34,974 nt of DNA from Lonsdalea britannica. Its GTDB lineage: Bacteria; Pseudomonadota; Gammaproteobacteria; Enterobacterales; Enterobacteriaceae. The translations under genes and the position numbers were made by a program. Below, piece after piece: positions 15,700 through 24,684 of this stretch. Positions within the stretch are counted from its first letter, which is position 1; every line of letters starts with the position of its first letter. The stretch spans positions 1-34,974 of the forward strand of contig NZ_CAMKXG010000005.1 in assembly GCF_946477055.1 (NCBI RefSeq), given 5' to 3'. Under the pieces are notes generated by a model. It was given only the letters and a program-made list of their open reading frames with translations. It ran no database searches and was not told the DNA's origin.

Positions 15700-16925
15700 T
15701 GCGTCGTGTGGTGGTGACGGGAATGGGCGGGATAACCGCATTTGGCGAATCCTGGGAGAGTGTAGCCCGGGGGTTGCTGTCCGGCCGCAACGCGGTGAGC
15801 AAAATGCCGGAATGGCAGGTGTATGACGGCCTGAATACGTTGCTGGGCGCGCCGATAAAATCGTTCCAGCTGCCCGAGCACTATACGCGCAAGCGCATAC
15901 GTTCAATGGGACGGGTGTCGCTGCTGGCGACGCGTGCGACGGAACTGGCGTTGGAGCAGGCCGGTCTGCTGGGACATCCTGTTCTGACCAACGGCGAGAC
16001 CGGCATTGCTTACGGTTCCTCTACCGGCAGTACCGGGCCGGTCAGCGAATTCGCCACCATGCTGACGGAAAAGCACACCAACAACATCACCGGAACGACC
16101 TATGTCCAGATGATGCCTCACACGACGGCGGTTAACGCCGGGCTGTTCTTCGGCCTGCGGGGCCGAGTCATCCCGACGTCCAGCGCCTGTACGTCCGGCA
16201 GTCAGGCCATCGGTTATGCGTGGGAAGCCATCCGGCATGGCTATCAGACGGTGATGGTGGCGGGCGGCGCAGAGGAACTGTGTCCGTCGGAAGCGGCTGT
16301 TTTCGATACCCTGTTTGCGACCAGCCAGCGCAATGACGCCCCGGAAACGACTCCGGCACCGTTCGATGCCGGACGCGATGGTCTGGTGATCGGTGAAGGG
16401 GCCGGGACGTTGATTCTGGAAGAGCTGGACCATGCCTTAGCGCGTGGCGCGACGATCTATGCGGAACTGGTGGGGTTCTACACCAACTGCGACGCGGCGC
16501 ATATCACTCAGCCTCAGCGCGAAACCATGCAGGTGTGCATTGAGGGCGCTCTGCGCGTCGCCGGTTTGTCGCCAGAAGACATTGGCTATATCAATGCGCA
16601 TGGGACGGCGACGGATCGAGGCGATATCGCGGAAAGCCTGGCGACGGCAGCAGTGTTCGGTCGTTCTACGCCGATCTCCTCGTTGAAGAGCTACTTCGGC
16701 CATACGCTGGGCGCCTGCGGTTCGCTGGAAGCCTGGATGTCGATTGAAATGATGCGAGCAGGGTGGTTCGCGCCGACGCTCAATTTACGGCAGCCAGCCG
16801 AAGAGTGTGGCGAGCTGGACTACATCATGAGTGAACCGCGCCAGATTGAGACGGATTATGTGCAATCGAATAACTTTGCGTTCGGCGGCATCAATACCTC
16901 GCTGATTTTCCACCGCTGGAAGTAA
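15699..16925 (+). CDS. apeR: Beta-ketoacyl-ACP synthase, second KS of the APE cluster (ApeR)
   Basis: A 408-residue FabB/F-type ketosynthase with an intact triad: Cys164 in SSACTSGS, His301 in INAHGTATDRGD and His335 in YFGHTLGACG. The N-terminus MRRVVVTGMGGITAFG and C-terminus SNNFAFGGINTSLIF are classical. It is the last gene of the operon, one base overlapping apeQ and followed at once by a strong terminator. In APE clusters ApeR is a second ketosynthase, perhaps performing the first condensation on the aryl starter or supporting ApeO/ApeC (inference). Confidence 0.93.
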   Translation: MRRVVVTGMGGITAFGESWESVARGLLSGRNAVSKMPEWQVYDGLNTLLGAPIKSFQLPEHYTRKRIRSMGRVSLLATRATELALEQAGLLGHPVLTNGETGIAYGSSTGSTGPVSEFATMLTEKHTNNITGTTYVQMMPHTTAVNAGLFFGLRGRVIPTSSACTSGSQAIGYAWEAIRHGYQTVMVAGGAEELCPSEAAVFDTLFATSQRNDAPETTPAPFDAGRDGLVIGEGAGTLILEELDHALARGATIYAELVGFYTNCDAAHITQPQRETMQVCIEGALRVAGLSPEDIGYINAHGTATDRGDIAESLATAAVFGRSTPISSLKSYFGHTLGACGSLEAWMSIEMMRAGWFAPTLNLRQPAEECGELDYIMSEPRQIETDYVQSNNFAFGGINTSLIFHRWK

Positions 16926-16940
16926 GGCTCTCTCTTATTT

Positions 16941-17000
16941 ATCGGATAACCTGTTTCCTTCCCGGGTTATCCGATATCTCGATTCTTTCTATTTTTTATT
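16941..17000 (+). terminator. Rho-independent terminator of the APE operon
   Basis: A perfect 11-base stem ATCGGATAACC (16941-16951) and GGTTATCCGAT (16965-16975) with a 13-base loop, followed by a T-rich stretch (CTATTTTTTATTT). It sits 16 bases after the apeR stop. Confidence 0.8.
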
Positions 17001-17410
17001 TCCTCCGTTTCTTATAAGAACATATTCAGCGCACTTCCATTCCTAATCAAAATCATCGATAAAAATTATTCTCTGCCGATTTTTTTATATTTCCATCCCG
17101 TTTCATTCCGATCTGTTTTGATGCTAATGATTGATTTTATGGATAATTACCAGTCTGGCTTACAACCTGGTTAGGGCTGTATTCTTTGCCTTCGTGAGTG
17201 AACTTAATTCGTCATTTCTGATGCATAAAGGCGAGTTAACAGAATGATTCGTGGAGAAGAAAAATAAATCGGCGGGTCGTTTAATTCGGCGTTAATTACC
17301 TTTGCGGTCGGGTGAAAATAGTGAAGATGGACTAAACGACCGAGGCGTAAAAAAGCGCGAATTAACCACGAAATAGGGGGTTCATCGAAGCGTCATGGTA
17401 AACATGGGGT
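17001..17410. other. Gene-free AT-rich intergenic region upstream of the pst Pho box
   Basis: No credible ORF is seen. It holds a 12-base palindrome TTCTTATAAGAA at 17009-17020 (also present at 32352) and a set of inverted repeats between 17275 and 17365: GGTCGTTTA with TAAACGACC (17333-17341), and TTAATTCG (17281-17288) with CGAATTAA (17358-17365). Their function is unknown; see findings. Confidence 0.5.
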
Positions 17411-17460
17411 GTGTCATAAAAATGTAATATTTCGTACATTTTACTGTCACTGAATTGACC
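17411..17460 (+). promoter_or_regulatory. Tandem Pho box (PhoB-binding) of the pstS promoter
   Basis: GTGTCATAAAAATGTAAT (17411-17428) resembles the PhoB consensus CTGTCATAAA(A/T)CTGTCA, and a second box CTGTCACTGAATTGAC follows at 17444. The layout, including the TTTCGTACATT spacer, matches the two-box E. coli pstS promoter. It predicts induction by PhoB under phosphate limitation. I could not fix the -10 element with confidence; TGATAAT at 17488-17494 is one candidate. Confidence 0.85.
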
Positions 17461-17543
17461 TATTTTTTGCTGCAGCAAACTACACTCTGATAATACACAC
17501 TAGCTCTGGGTCTACACGTTGACAATATCCCACAGGAGGGATT

Positions 17544-18584
17544 ATGAAACTGATTCGTACCACTGTTGCCAGTATTGTTGCAGCAAGTGTTTCTCTGACT
17601 GCCGTCTCTGCTTTCGCTGCCGTTAACATCACCGGCGCAGGTGCGACGTTCCCCGCGCCGGTCTATGCCAAATGGGCTGACTCCTATCAGAAAGAAACCA
17701 GCAATAAAGTTAACTATCAAGGCATTGGTTCTTCCGGCGGTGTTAAGCAGGTAACGGCGAAGACCGTAGACTTCGGCGCATCCGATGCTCCGCTGACGGA
17801 TGAGAAGCTGACTCAGGACAAACTGTTCCAGTTCCCGACCGTCATCGGCGGTATCGTGCTGGCGGTTAACGTTCAGGGCGTGAAGCAGGGTGAACTGACG
17901 CTGGATGGTAAAACACTGGGCGATATCTACCTAGGCACCATTAAAAAATGGGATGACCCGGCTATCGCCAAGCTGAACCCGAACGTGAAGCTGCCGAATC
18001 AGGATATCGCCGTGGTACGTCGTGCAGACGGTTCAGGCACCTCTTACGTATTCACCAGCTACCTGGCTAAAGTCAACGCACAGTGGAAAGAGAAAGTCGG
18101 TTCCGGCAACACAGTGAACTGGCCGACCGGTCTGGGCGGTAAAGGCAACGACGGGATCGCCGCCTTCGTACAGCGTCTGCCGGGGTCTATCGGCTACGTT
18201 GAATACGCCTATGCCAAACAGAACAACCTGGTTTACACCAAGCTGATCTCCGCTGACGGTAAGGCGGTCAGCCCGTCTGGCGCTTCGTTCAGCAACGCGG
18301 CGAAAGGCGTAGACTGGAGCAAATCCTTTGCACAGGACCTGACCTTCCAGAAGGGCAGCGATGCGTGGCCTATCACCTCCACCACCTTCATCTTGCTGCA
18401 AAAAACGCAGAGTAAACCTGAGATCGGCAAAGAAGTGCTGAAGTTCTTCGACTGGGCTTACGATAAAGGCGCCGCTCAGGCAGAAGCGCTGGATTACGCG
18501 ACGTTGCCGAAAGAAGTCGTTGAGCAGGTTCGCGCCGCGTGGAAAACCCAGATTAAAGACAGTGAAGGTAAAGCCCTGTACTAA
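17544..18584 (+). CDS. pstS: Phosphate ABC transporter periplasmic binding protein PstS
   Basis: A 346-residue periplasmic phosphate-binding protein, same length as E. coli PstS. The signal peptide ends in VSAFA with cleavage near residue 25. Phosphate-contact motifs are present: GAGATFPAP (31-39), FGASDAPLT (78-86, Asp81) and [14 protein letters not shown] (about 158-171). AGGAGGG seven bases before ATG is a very strong ribosome-binding site, as expected for an abundant binding protein. It is the first gene of the PhoB-controlled operon, and a stem-loop separates it from pstC, probably keeping pstS expressed above the membrane genes. Confidence 0.98.
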   Translation: MKLIRTTVASIVAASVSLTAVSAFAAVNITGAGATFPAPVYAKWADSYQKETSNKVNYQGIGSSGGVKQVTAKTVDFGASDAPLTDEKLTQDKLFQFPTVIGGIVLAVNVQGVKQGELTLDGKTLGDIYLGTIKKWDDPAIAKLNPNVKLPNQDIAVVRRADGSGTSYVFTSYLAKVNAQWKEKVGSGNTVNWPTGLGGKGNDGIAAFVQRLPGSIGYVEYAYAKQNNLVYTKLISADGKAVSPSGASFSNAAKGVDWSKSFAQDLTFQKGSDAWPITSTTFILLQKTQSKPEIGKEVLKFFDWAYDKGAAQAEALDYATLPKEVVEQVRAAWKTQIKDSEGKALY

Positions 18585-18661
18585 TCGTACGTTGTACGAT
18601 AGAACGTTTCCCATTACGTAGTAACAGAGAGGTGGATAAACCGGAAACGGCATATCCACCT
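18584..18661 (+). other. pstS-pstC intergenic stem-loops
   Basis: Two hairpins are seen: ATCGTAC/GTACGAT with a 3-base loop (18584-18600), and AGGTGGATA (18630-18638) with TATCCACCT (18653-18661), which encloses an inner CCG-GAAA-CGG tetraloop hairpin. No T-run follows, so mRNA stabilisation or partial attenuation is more likely than full termination. Confidence 0.6.
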
Positions 18662-18707
18662 TTGAACTTTTCATTGGGTTATCCCAGTTTATTAGGAAGA
18701 GAGTTGT

Positions 18708-19667
18708 ATGGCTGAATATAAGCCAACCATTACTCCACCAGGAAAACATGGCGACGTGATCTTCGGCGCGGTGGTCCGGTTGGCAGCGCTGTTAACGTTG
18801 TTGCTGCTGGGCGGTATTATCGTTTCTCTGATTATTGCGTCCTGGCCCAGTATTCAAACCTTCGGTTTTTCATTCCTGTGGACGAAAGAGTGGGATGCGC
18901 CTGCTGGAAAATTCGGTGCGCTGGTCCCGATTTACGGCACCATCGTCACCTCCTTGATTGCACTGATTATCGCCATACCCATCAGTTTCGGCATCGCGCT
19001 GTTTCTGACGGAGTTGGCTCCCGGCTGGCTCAAACGCCCGCTGGGCGTTGCCATTGAGTTGCTGGCGGCGATCCCCAGCATCGTATACGGCATGTGGGGG
19101 CTGTTTATTTTTGCCCCGCTGTTCGCGCAATATTTTCAACAGCCGGTAGGAAACGTTCTGTCAGCGATCCCGTTCGTGGGTTCCCTATTCACCGGTCCTG
19201 CCTTCGGCATTGGTATTCTGGCTGCGGGTGTGATTCTGGCCATCATGATCATCCCTTATATCGCCGCCGTCATGCGCGACGTCTTTGAGCAGACGCCGGT
19301 CATGATGAAAGAGTCGGCTTACGGCATTGGCTGCACGACCTGGGAAGTGATCTGGCACATCGTGCTGCCGTTCACCAAAAATGGGGTGATTGGCGGCGTC
19401 ATGCTGGGTCTGGGACGCGCGTTAGGCGAGACCATGGCGGTGACCTTCATTATTGGTAATACCTATCAGCTGGACAGCGTTTCGCTGTTTATGCCTGGCA
19501 ACAGCATTACCTCCGCGCTGGCTAACGAATTCGCCGAGGCGGATACCGGGCTGCATACCGCGGCGCTGATGGAGCTGGGGCTGATTCTGTTTGTGATTAC
19601 GTTCATTGTCCTGGCCTGCTCAAAATTCATGATCATGCGTCTGGCGAAAAATGAGGGAGCGAGCTGA
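18708..19667 (+). CDS. pstC: Phosphate ABC transporter permease PstC
   Basis: A 319-residue inner-membrane permease, same length as E. coli PstC, with about six transmembrane helices. The ATPase-contact (EAA-type) loop is [23 protein letters not shown], given here in two parts: [12 protein letters not shown] and [11 protein letters not shown] (about 197-220). It forms the phosphate channel with PstA and is powered by PstB. AGGAAGAG lies about eight bases before ATG. Its stop overlaps the pstA start by one base (TGATG), so the two subunits are translationally coupled. Confidence 0.97.
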   Translation: MAEYKPTITPPGKHGDVIFGAVVRLAALLTLLLLGGIIVSLIIASWPSIQTFGFSFLWTKEWDAPAGKFGALVPIYGTIVTSLIALIIAIPISFGIALFLTELAPGWLKRPLGVAIELLAAIPSIVYGMWGLFIFAPLFAQYFQQPVGNVLSAIPFVGSLFTGPAFGIGILAAGVILAIMIIPYIAAVMRDVFEQTPVMMKESAYGIGCTTWEVIWHIVLPFTKNGVIGGVMLGLGRALGETMAVTFIIGNTYQLDSVSLFMPGNSITSALANEFAEADTGLHTAALMELGLILFVITFIVLACSKFMIMRLAKNEGAS

Positions 19668-20554
19668 TGGCGACGATGGAAATCGAACGCAGCGACGAGA
19701 TAGCGCGTAATCGACGCAAAATGCAGTCCTGGCGTCGCCAGAAAAACCGTATCGCGCTGTGCCTGTCCATGCTGACCATGGCATTCGGGCTGTTCTGGCT
19801 GATCTGGATTCTATTCTCCACCTTTACCCGGGGATTCGACGGCATGTCGATGGCGCTGTTCACGGAAATGACGCCGCCGCCTAACACCCCCGGAGGCGGT
19901 CTGGCGAATGCGATCGTCGGCAGTGGGCTGCTGATCTTATGGGCGACCTTGTTTGGCACGCCGTTGGGTATTCTGGCCGGAATTTATCTGGCGGAGTACG
20001 GCCGTAAATCGCTGATCGCCGAAGTAATTCGCTTCATTAACGATATTTTGCTGTCGGCGCCTTCCATCGTGGTCGGCCTCTTCGTCTACACGCTGGTGGT
20101 GGCGAAGATGGAGCATTTCTCCGGCTGGGCTGGCGTGATCGCACTGGCGCTGTTGCAGGTGCCTATCGTCATTCGAACGACTGAAAACATGCTGAAACTG
20201 GTGCCGGATAGCCTGCGCGAAGCCGCGTATGCGCTGGGTACGCCGAAGTGGAAAATGATTTCCGCCATCACCCTGAAAGCCTCCGTGTCCGGGATTATCA
20301 CCGGGATTTTGCTGGCGGTGGCACGCATTGCCGGGGAAACGGCGCCGCTGCTGTTCACCTCGCTATCGAATCAGTTCTGGAGCACCGATCTGATGAACCC
20401 GATAGCCAACCTGCCGGTCACCATCTTCAAGTTCGCCATGAGTCCGTTCAAGGAGTGGCAGGATCTGGCTTGGGCCGGTGTGCTGCTGATTACGCTCTGC
20501 GTTCTGTTGCTGAATATTGTGGCGCGCGTGCTGTTCGCTAAGAAAAGCGCCTAA
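19667..20554 (+). CDS. pstA: Phosphate ABC transporter permease PstA
   Basis: A 295-residue permease, partner of PstC. A basic cytoplasmic N-terminus ([15 protein letters not shown]) precedes six transmembrane helices. The EAA-type loop is [26 protein letters not shown], here [15 protein letters not shown] followed by ISAITLKA. It is one base overlapped with pstC. A short hairpin (GTGTTGC / GCAGCAC, 20566-20582) lies in the 52-base gap before pstB and may tune the relative expression of the ATPase. Confidence 0.97.
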   Translation: MATMEIERSDEIARNRRKMQSWRRQKNRIALCLSMLTMAFGLFWLIWILFSTFTRGFDGMSMALFTEMTPPPNTPGGGLANAIVGSGLLILWATLFGTPLGILAGIYLAEYGRKSLIAEVIRFINDILLSAPSIVVGLFVYTLVVAKMEHFSGWAGVIALALLQVPIVIRTTENMLKLVPDSLREAAYALGTPKWKMISAITLKASVSGIITGILLAVARIAGETAPLLFTSLSNQFWSTDLMNPIANLPVTIFKFAMSPFKEWQDLAWAGVLLITLCVLLLNIVARVLFAKKSA

Positions 20555-20591
20555 AACCCTGTCGAGTGTTGCGTAGCAGCACCACCGCTAG

Positions 20592-21383
<792 letters not shown>

Positions 21384-21396
21384 TCAGGGGAGTTTG

Positions 21397-22128
21397 ATGG
21401 AAAACCTCAATCTGAATAAACATATCTCCGGTCAGTTCAACGCTGAGCTTGAGCACATTCGCACTCAGGTGATGACGATGGGCGGGCTGGTGGAGCAGCA
21501 ACTGACGGATGCCATCACGGCGATGCACAACCAGGATGAAGACCTGGCCAAACGCGTCATCGAAGGCGACGCCAAGGTCAATATGATGGAAGTGAGCATT
21601 GATGAGGCCTGCGTGCGCATCATTGCTAAACGTCAGCCCACGGCGAGCGATCTGCGTCTGGTTATGGCGATCATCAAGACGATTTCTGAACTGGAACGCA
21701 TCGGCGACGTGGCGGACAAAATCTGCAGCACGGCGCTGGAGAAATTCTCGCATCAGCATCAGCCGCTGCTGGTCAGCCTGGAGTCCATGGGGCTGCACAC
21801 GGTGCAGATGCTGCACGACGTACTGGACGCGTTTGCCCGTATGGATCTGGAAGAAGCGATCCGCATCTATCGGGAAGACCGTAAGGTGGACAAGGAGTAC
21901 GAGGGCATCGTGCGTCAGCTGATGACCTACATGATGGAAGACTCGCGCACCATTCCGAGCGTGTTGACCGCGCTGTTCTGCGCGCGTTCCATCGAACGTA
22001 TCGGCGACCGCTGCCAGAACATTTGCGAAATTATTTTCTATTTCGTCAAAGGTCAGGATTTCCGCCATGTCGGCGGCGATGCGCTGGAAAAATTGCTCAT
22101 CGAAAACGATGCGAAAAAAGACAGCTAA
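21397..22128 (+). CDS. phoU: Phosphate signalling regulator PhoU
   Basis: A 243-residue cytoplasmic protein made of two three-helix bundles, with the metal-cluster motifs [12 protein letters not shown] (first half) and [14 protein letters not shown] (second half). PhoU represses the PhoR/PhoB response when phosphate is plentiful by linking PstB to PhoR. The start ATG 21397 follows GGGGAG and gives [14 protein letters not shown], matching E. coli; upstream in-frame codons from 21301 lie within pstB. It lies 13 bases after pstB and is followed by a terminator. Confidence 0.97.
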   Translation: MENLNLNKHISGQFNAELEHIRTQVMTMGGLVEQQLTDAITAMHNQDEDLAKRVIEGDAKVNMMEVSIDEACVRIIAKRQPTASDLRLVMAIIKTISELERIGDVADKICSTALEKFSHQHQPLLVSLESMGLHTVQMLHDVLDAFARMDLEEAIRIYREDRKVDKEYEGIVRQLMTYMMEDSRTIPSVLTALFCARSIERIGDRCQNICEIIFYFVKGQDFRHVGGDALEKLLIENDAKKDS

Positions 22129-22152
22129 CCTCTTGGTTCCTGCCTCATCGAG

Positions 22153-22183
22153 AAGCCTCGCACTGCGGGGCTTTTTCTTTTTC
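22153..22183 (+). terminator. Rho-independent terminator of pstSCAB-phoU
   Basis: AAGCCTCGC (22153-22161) pairs with GCGGGGCTT (22165-22173, one G-T pair) across a 3-base loop and runs into TTTTCTTTTT. It begins 24 bases after the phoU stop. Confidence 0.88.
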
Positions 22184-22199
22184 CGGGCGGAAAAAGTAT

Positions 22200-22311
22200 C
22201 GCGATCGACGGGATATGTAACATAACATTATATTATAGTCGGATATGTTATTTCCCTATATTTAGTCGGGTGTTAGCCTATAACCTATAAAAAACGGGGT
22301 AGGGATAACAC
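22200..22311 (+). promoter_or_regulatory. AT-rich promoter/operator region of the amino-acid ABC operon
   Basis: It contains two direct repeats GGATATGT (22211-22218 and 22241-22248), exactly 30 bases apart, and an inverted pair ATAACAT (22222-22228) / ATGTTAT (22245-22251). TATTAT- and TATAAT-like sequences lie between them. This fits a promoter with a regulator site; the regulator is unknown. Confidence 0.4.
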
Positions 22312-23148
22312 ATGAAAAATCGCTTTTTGACGTTAACGCTGGTGGCCGGATTGGCCGCGCTTTCAGGGACCGCTCAAGCGGATAAATTGGCAGATATTCA
22401 GAAGTCCGGCGTAGTCAAAGTCGCCGTGTTCGATAGCAATCCGCCGTTTGGTTATGTCGATCCCCAGACCAAGAAGCTGGTGGGCTATGATGTCGATATC
22501 GCCGAAGCCGTCGGCAAAGCGCTGGGCGTTAAAGTCGATCTGCGCGCCACCAACCCCGCAAACCGCATTCCGCTACTGGTCTCGAAAAAAGTGGATCTCA
22601 TCGCCGCTAACTTCACGATCACCGACGAACGCGCCAAACAGGTCAATTTCAGTATTCCTTACTTCTCCACCGGACAGAAATTCATCGCTCGCAAAGGCGT
22701 CCTGAAAACGCCGGAAGACATTAAAAACCTGCGCATCGGGGCGGATAAAGGCACCGTGCAGGAAATCACCCTGCGCGAGCACTATCCTACGGCCAAAGTG
22801 ATCTCCTACGACGACACCCCGCTGGCTTTCGCGGCGCTGCGTAATGGCAACGTGCAGGCGATAACGCAGGATGACGCCAAACTGGTCGGTCTGCTGGCGA
22901 ACGTCCCGGCGGCACAGAAGGCCGAGTTTGAAATCTCCCCGTTCAGCATCACGCGCGAATATCAGGGCATTGGTATCCCGAAAGGGGAAGACGCGCTGGC
23001 GCAAAAGGTGAGCGACGCGCTGTCGGCGCTGGAAAAACAGGGTGAGGCAGAGAAGATCTACAACCGCTGGTTCGGGCCTGAGACGCTTTCCGCCCAGCCG
23101 CGCGGCGACTTTAAATTTGCGCCGTTAGATCAACAACCTAAAAGCTGA
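22312..23148 (+). CDS. Polar amino-acid ABC transporter periplasmic binding protein
   Basis: A 278-residue SBP family 3 protein. A Sec signal peptide ends in GTAQA (cleavage near residue 23) and the mature part starts DKLADIQKSGVVKVAVF. Family motifs are PPFGYVD, GYDVDIAEAVGKALG and the ligand-binding region FTITDERAKQVNFSIPY. The exact ligand cannot be read; glutamate/aspartate-like or other polar amino acids are candidates. AGGGATAA sits just before ATG. Two permease genes follow, the first after a hairpin, with no ATPase gene in the operon. Confidence 0.92.
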   Translation: MKNRFLTLTLVAGLAALSGTAQADKLADIQKSGVVKVAVFDSNPPFGYVDPQTKKLVGYDVDIAEAVGKALGVKVDLRATNPANRIPLLVSKKVDLIAANFTITDERAKQVNFSIPYFSTGQKFIARKGVLKTPEDIKNLRIGADKGTVQEITLREHYPTAKVISYDDTPLAFAALRNGNVQAITQDDAKLVGLLANVPAAQKAEFEISPFSITREYQGIGIPKGEDALAQKVSDALSALEKQGEAEKIYNRWFGPETLSAQPRGDFKFAPLDQQPKS

Positions 23149-23178
23149 TTTCCCCACAGATGACTGATGCTCTCATTC

Positions 23179-23199
23179 GCCCTCCGCACCGCGGAGGGC
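23179..23199 (+). other. Perfect hairpin overlapping the ribosome-binding site of the first permease
   Basis: GCCCTCCGC (23179-23187) pairs perfectly with GCGGAGGGC (23191-23199) across the loop ACC. The 3' arm contains the GGAGGG that serves the permease start at 23210. No T-run follows, so it looks like a translation or processing control that keeps the binding protein in excess. Confidence 0.65.
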
Positions 23200-23209
23200 A
23201 TTGTTGTTT

Positions 23210-23962
23210 ATGATGTTTCCTGAAACGATACAACACTGGCTAACGGAGTGGCTGCTGGCGCCGCAATATCTGGCATGGCTGTGGCAGGGGTTCCTGATGA
23301 CCCTCGGCCTGTCCGCCGCCACCGTGGTCCTGGCCACGCTATTCGGCATGGTGTTGGCCGCCGCTCGCGACAGCCACATGCCTGTTCTGCGTTGGCTGGC
23401 TGTTGCCTATAGCGCCCTGTTTCGCAACACGCCGCTGCTGGTTCAGCTATTTTTCTGGTACTTCGGGGCCGGGCAGCTGTTCCCGTCGTCGGTGATGCAG
23501 TGGCTGAATGCCCCGCATGAACTTTCTGCGCTGGGAATCGCGCTGCCGTGGCCTTCCTTTGAGTTTCTCGCCGGACTGCTGGGCCTGACGCTCTATTCCA
23601 GCGCCTTCATCGCAGAAGAACTGCGCGCAGGAATGGCGGGCGTCGCGACCGGGCAGAAGTATGCCGCGCAGGCGCTCGGCCTGACCGGCTGGCAGGCGAT
23701 GCGTTATGTACTGTTGCCTCAGGCGCTGCGCATCGCTTTTCCGCCGCTGCTGGGGCAGTACATGAACGTCATCAAGAACTCGTCGTTGGCGATGGCGATC
23801 GGCGTGGCGGAACTGTCTTACGCTTCACGTCAGGTGGAAACCGAAACGCTGCGTACCTTTCAGGCCTTCGGCGTCGCTACGGTGTTTTATATCGGCGCCA
23901 TTGCCCTGCTAGAAGGATGGGGTATGTGGCGTCAACATCGAAAATCGACGGAGGCGCGCTGA
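23210..23962 (+). CDS. Polar amino-acid ABC transporter permease (first)
   Basis: A 250-residue inner-membrane permease of the HisMQ/GltJK type, with about five transmembrane segments. Conserved segments include FRNTPLLVQLFFWYFG (the family's RGTPLLVQ motif) and the ATPase-coupling loop from ALGLTGWQAMRYVLLPQA to IAFPPLLGQY. I chose ATG 23210, 11 bases after GGAGGG; ATG 23213 is equally possible and the upstream TTG at 23201 lies too close to the Shine-Dalgarno. It ends one base before the second permease's start region (TGACATG). Confidence 0.92.
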   Translation: MMFPETIQHWLTEWLLAPQYLAWLWQGFLMTLGLSAATVVLATLFGMVLAAARDSHMPVLRWLAVAYSALFRNTPLLVQLFFWYFGAGQLFPSSVMQWLNAPHELSALGIALPWPSFEFLAGLLGLTLYSSAFIAEELRAGMAGVATGQKYAAQALGLTGWQAMRYVLLPQALRIAFPPLLGQYMNVIKNSSLAMAIGVAELSYASRQVETETLRTFQAFGVATVFYIGAIALLEGWGMWRQHRKSTEAR

Positions 23963-23963
23963 C

Positions 23964-24680
23964 ATGGACTTTACGATCATCCGCGATAACTTCACCTATC
24001 TGATGTGGGGCACGTTTCCCGACGGACCGCTGGGCGGAGCGGCGCTGACGTTGGCGATTAGCCTGATGGCGGGCGTCGCCTCGGCCGTACTGGGCACGTT
24101 GCTCGGCATTGCGCTGGCGATGTCCCGGGGCTGGCTGGCCGCGCTACTGGCGATGGTGTTGGGTTTTTTCCGCGCTATTCCGGTCATCATGCTGATTTTC
24201 TGGACCTATTTCCTGTTGCCGGTGCTCTTCGGCGTGGATATCCCGGAAATCACCACCGTCGTCTGCGCGCTGGCGCTGATCGCCTCGGCTTATCTCGCTC
24301 ACGGCGTTAAGGCCGGGATTGTGGCGATTGGCCGTGGTCAGTGGCAGGCGGGGCTGTCGCTCGGCTTTAATCGCTGGCAGACGCTGGGCTATATCGTCCT
24401 GCCTCAGGCGCTGCGCATGATGGTGCCTTCGTTCATCAACCAGTGGATTTCCCTGATCAAAGATACGTCGCTGGCGTATATCGTGGGCGTCGGCGAGCTG
24501 ACGTTTCTGGCGACGCAGGTCAACAACCGCAGCATGGTGTATCCGCTGGAGGTCTTCCTGTTCGTGGCGTTGGTTTATTTTGTCATGTGCCTGGCGCTGG
24601 ATGTGCTGGCGACCGGCATCAGCCGTCGTTATGGCGGCCGCCGCGTCCCCAAAGTCGCCCGGGGAAAGGCGACGGCCTGA
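23964..24680 (+). CDS. Polar amino-acid ABC transporter permease (second)
   Basis: A 238-residue permease, partner of the first. FRAIPVIMLIFWTYFLLP is the family motif and the coupling loop is AGLSLGFNRWQTLGYIVLPQ followed by ALRMMVPSFINQW. A basic C-terminal tail (RRYGGRRVPKVARGK) is cytoplasmic. The gene starts one base after the preceding stop and ends four bases before the convergent stop of yieH, with no terminator between them. The two permeases form a heterodimeric channel that must borrow an ATPase encoded elsewhere. Confidence 0.92.
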   Translation: MDFTIIRDNFTYLMWGTFPDGPLGGAALTLAISLMAGVASAVLGTLLGIALAMSRGWLAALLAMVLGFFRAIPVIMLIFWTYFLLPVLFGVDIPEITTVVCALALIASAYLAHGVKAGIVAIGRGQWQAGLSLGFNRWQTLGYIVLPQALRMMVPSFINQWISLIKDTSLAYIVGVGELTFLATQVNNRSMVYPLEVFLFVALVYFVMCLALDVLATGISRRYGGRRVPKVARGKATA

Positions 24681-24684
24681 CGGC

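Noticed and set aside
20566..20582. Terminator between pstA and pstB
   Set aside because: The hairpin is short, contains a G-T pair and lacks a T-run; pstB belongs to the same operon.
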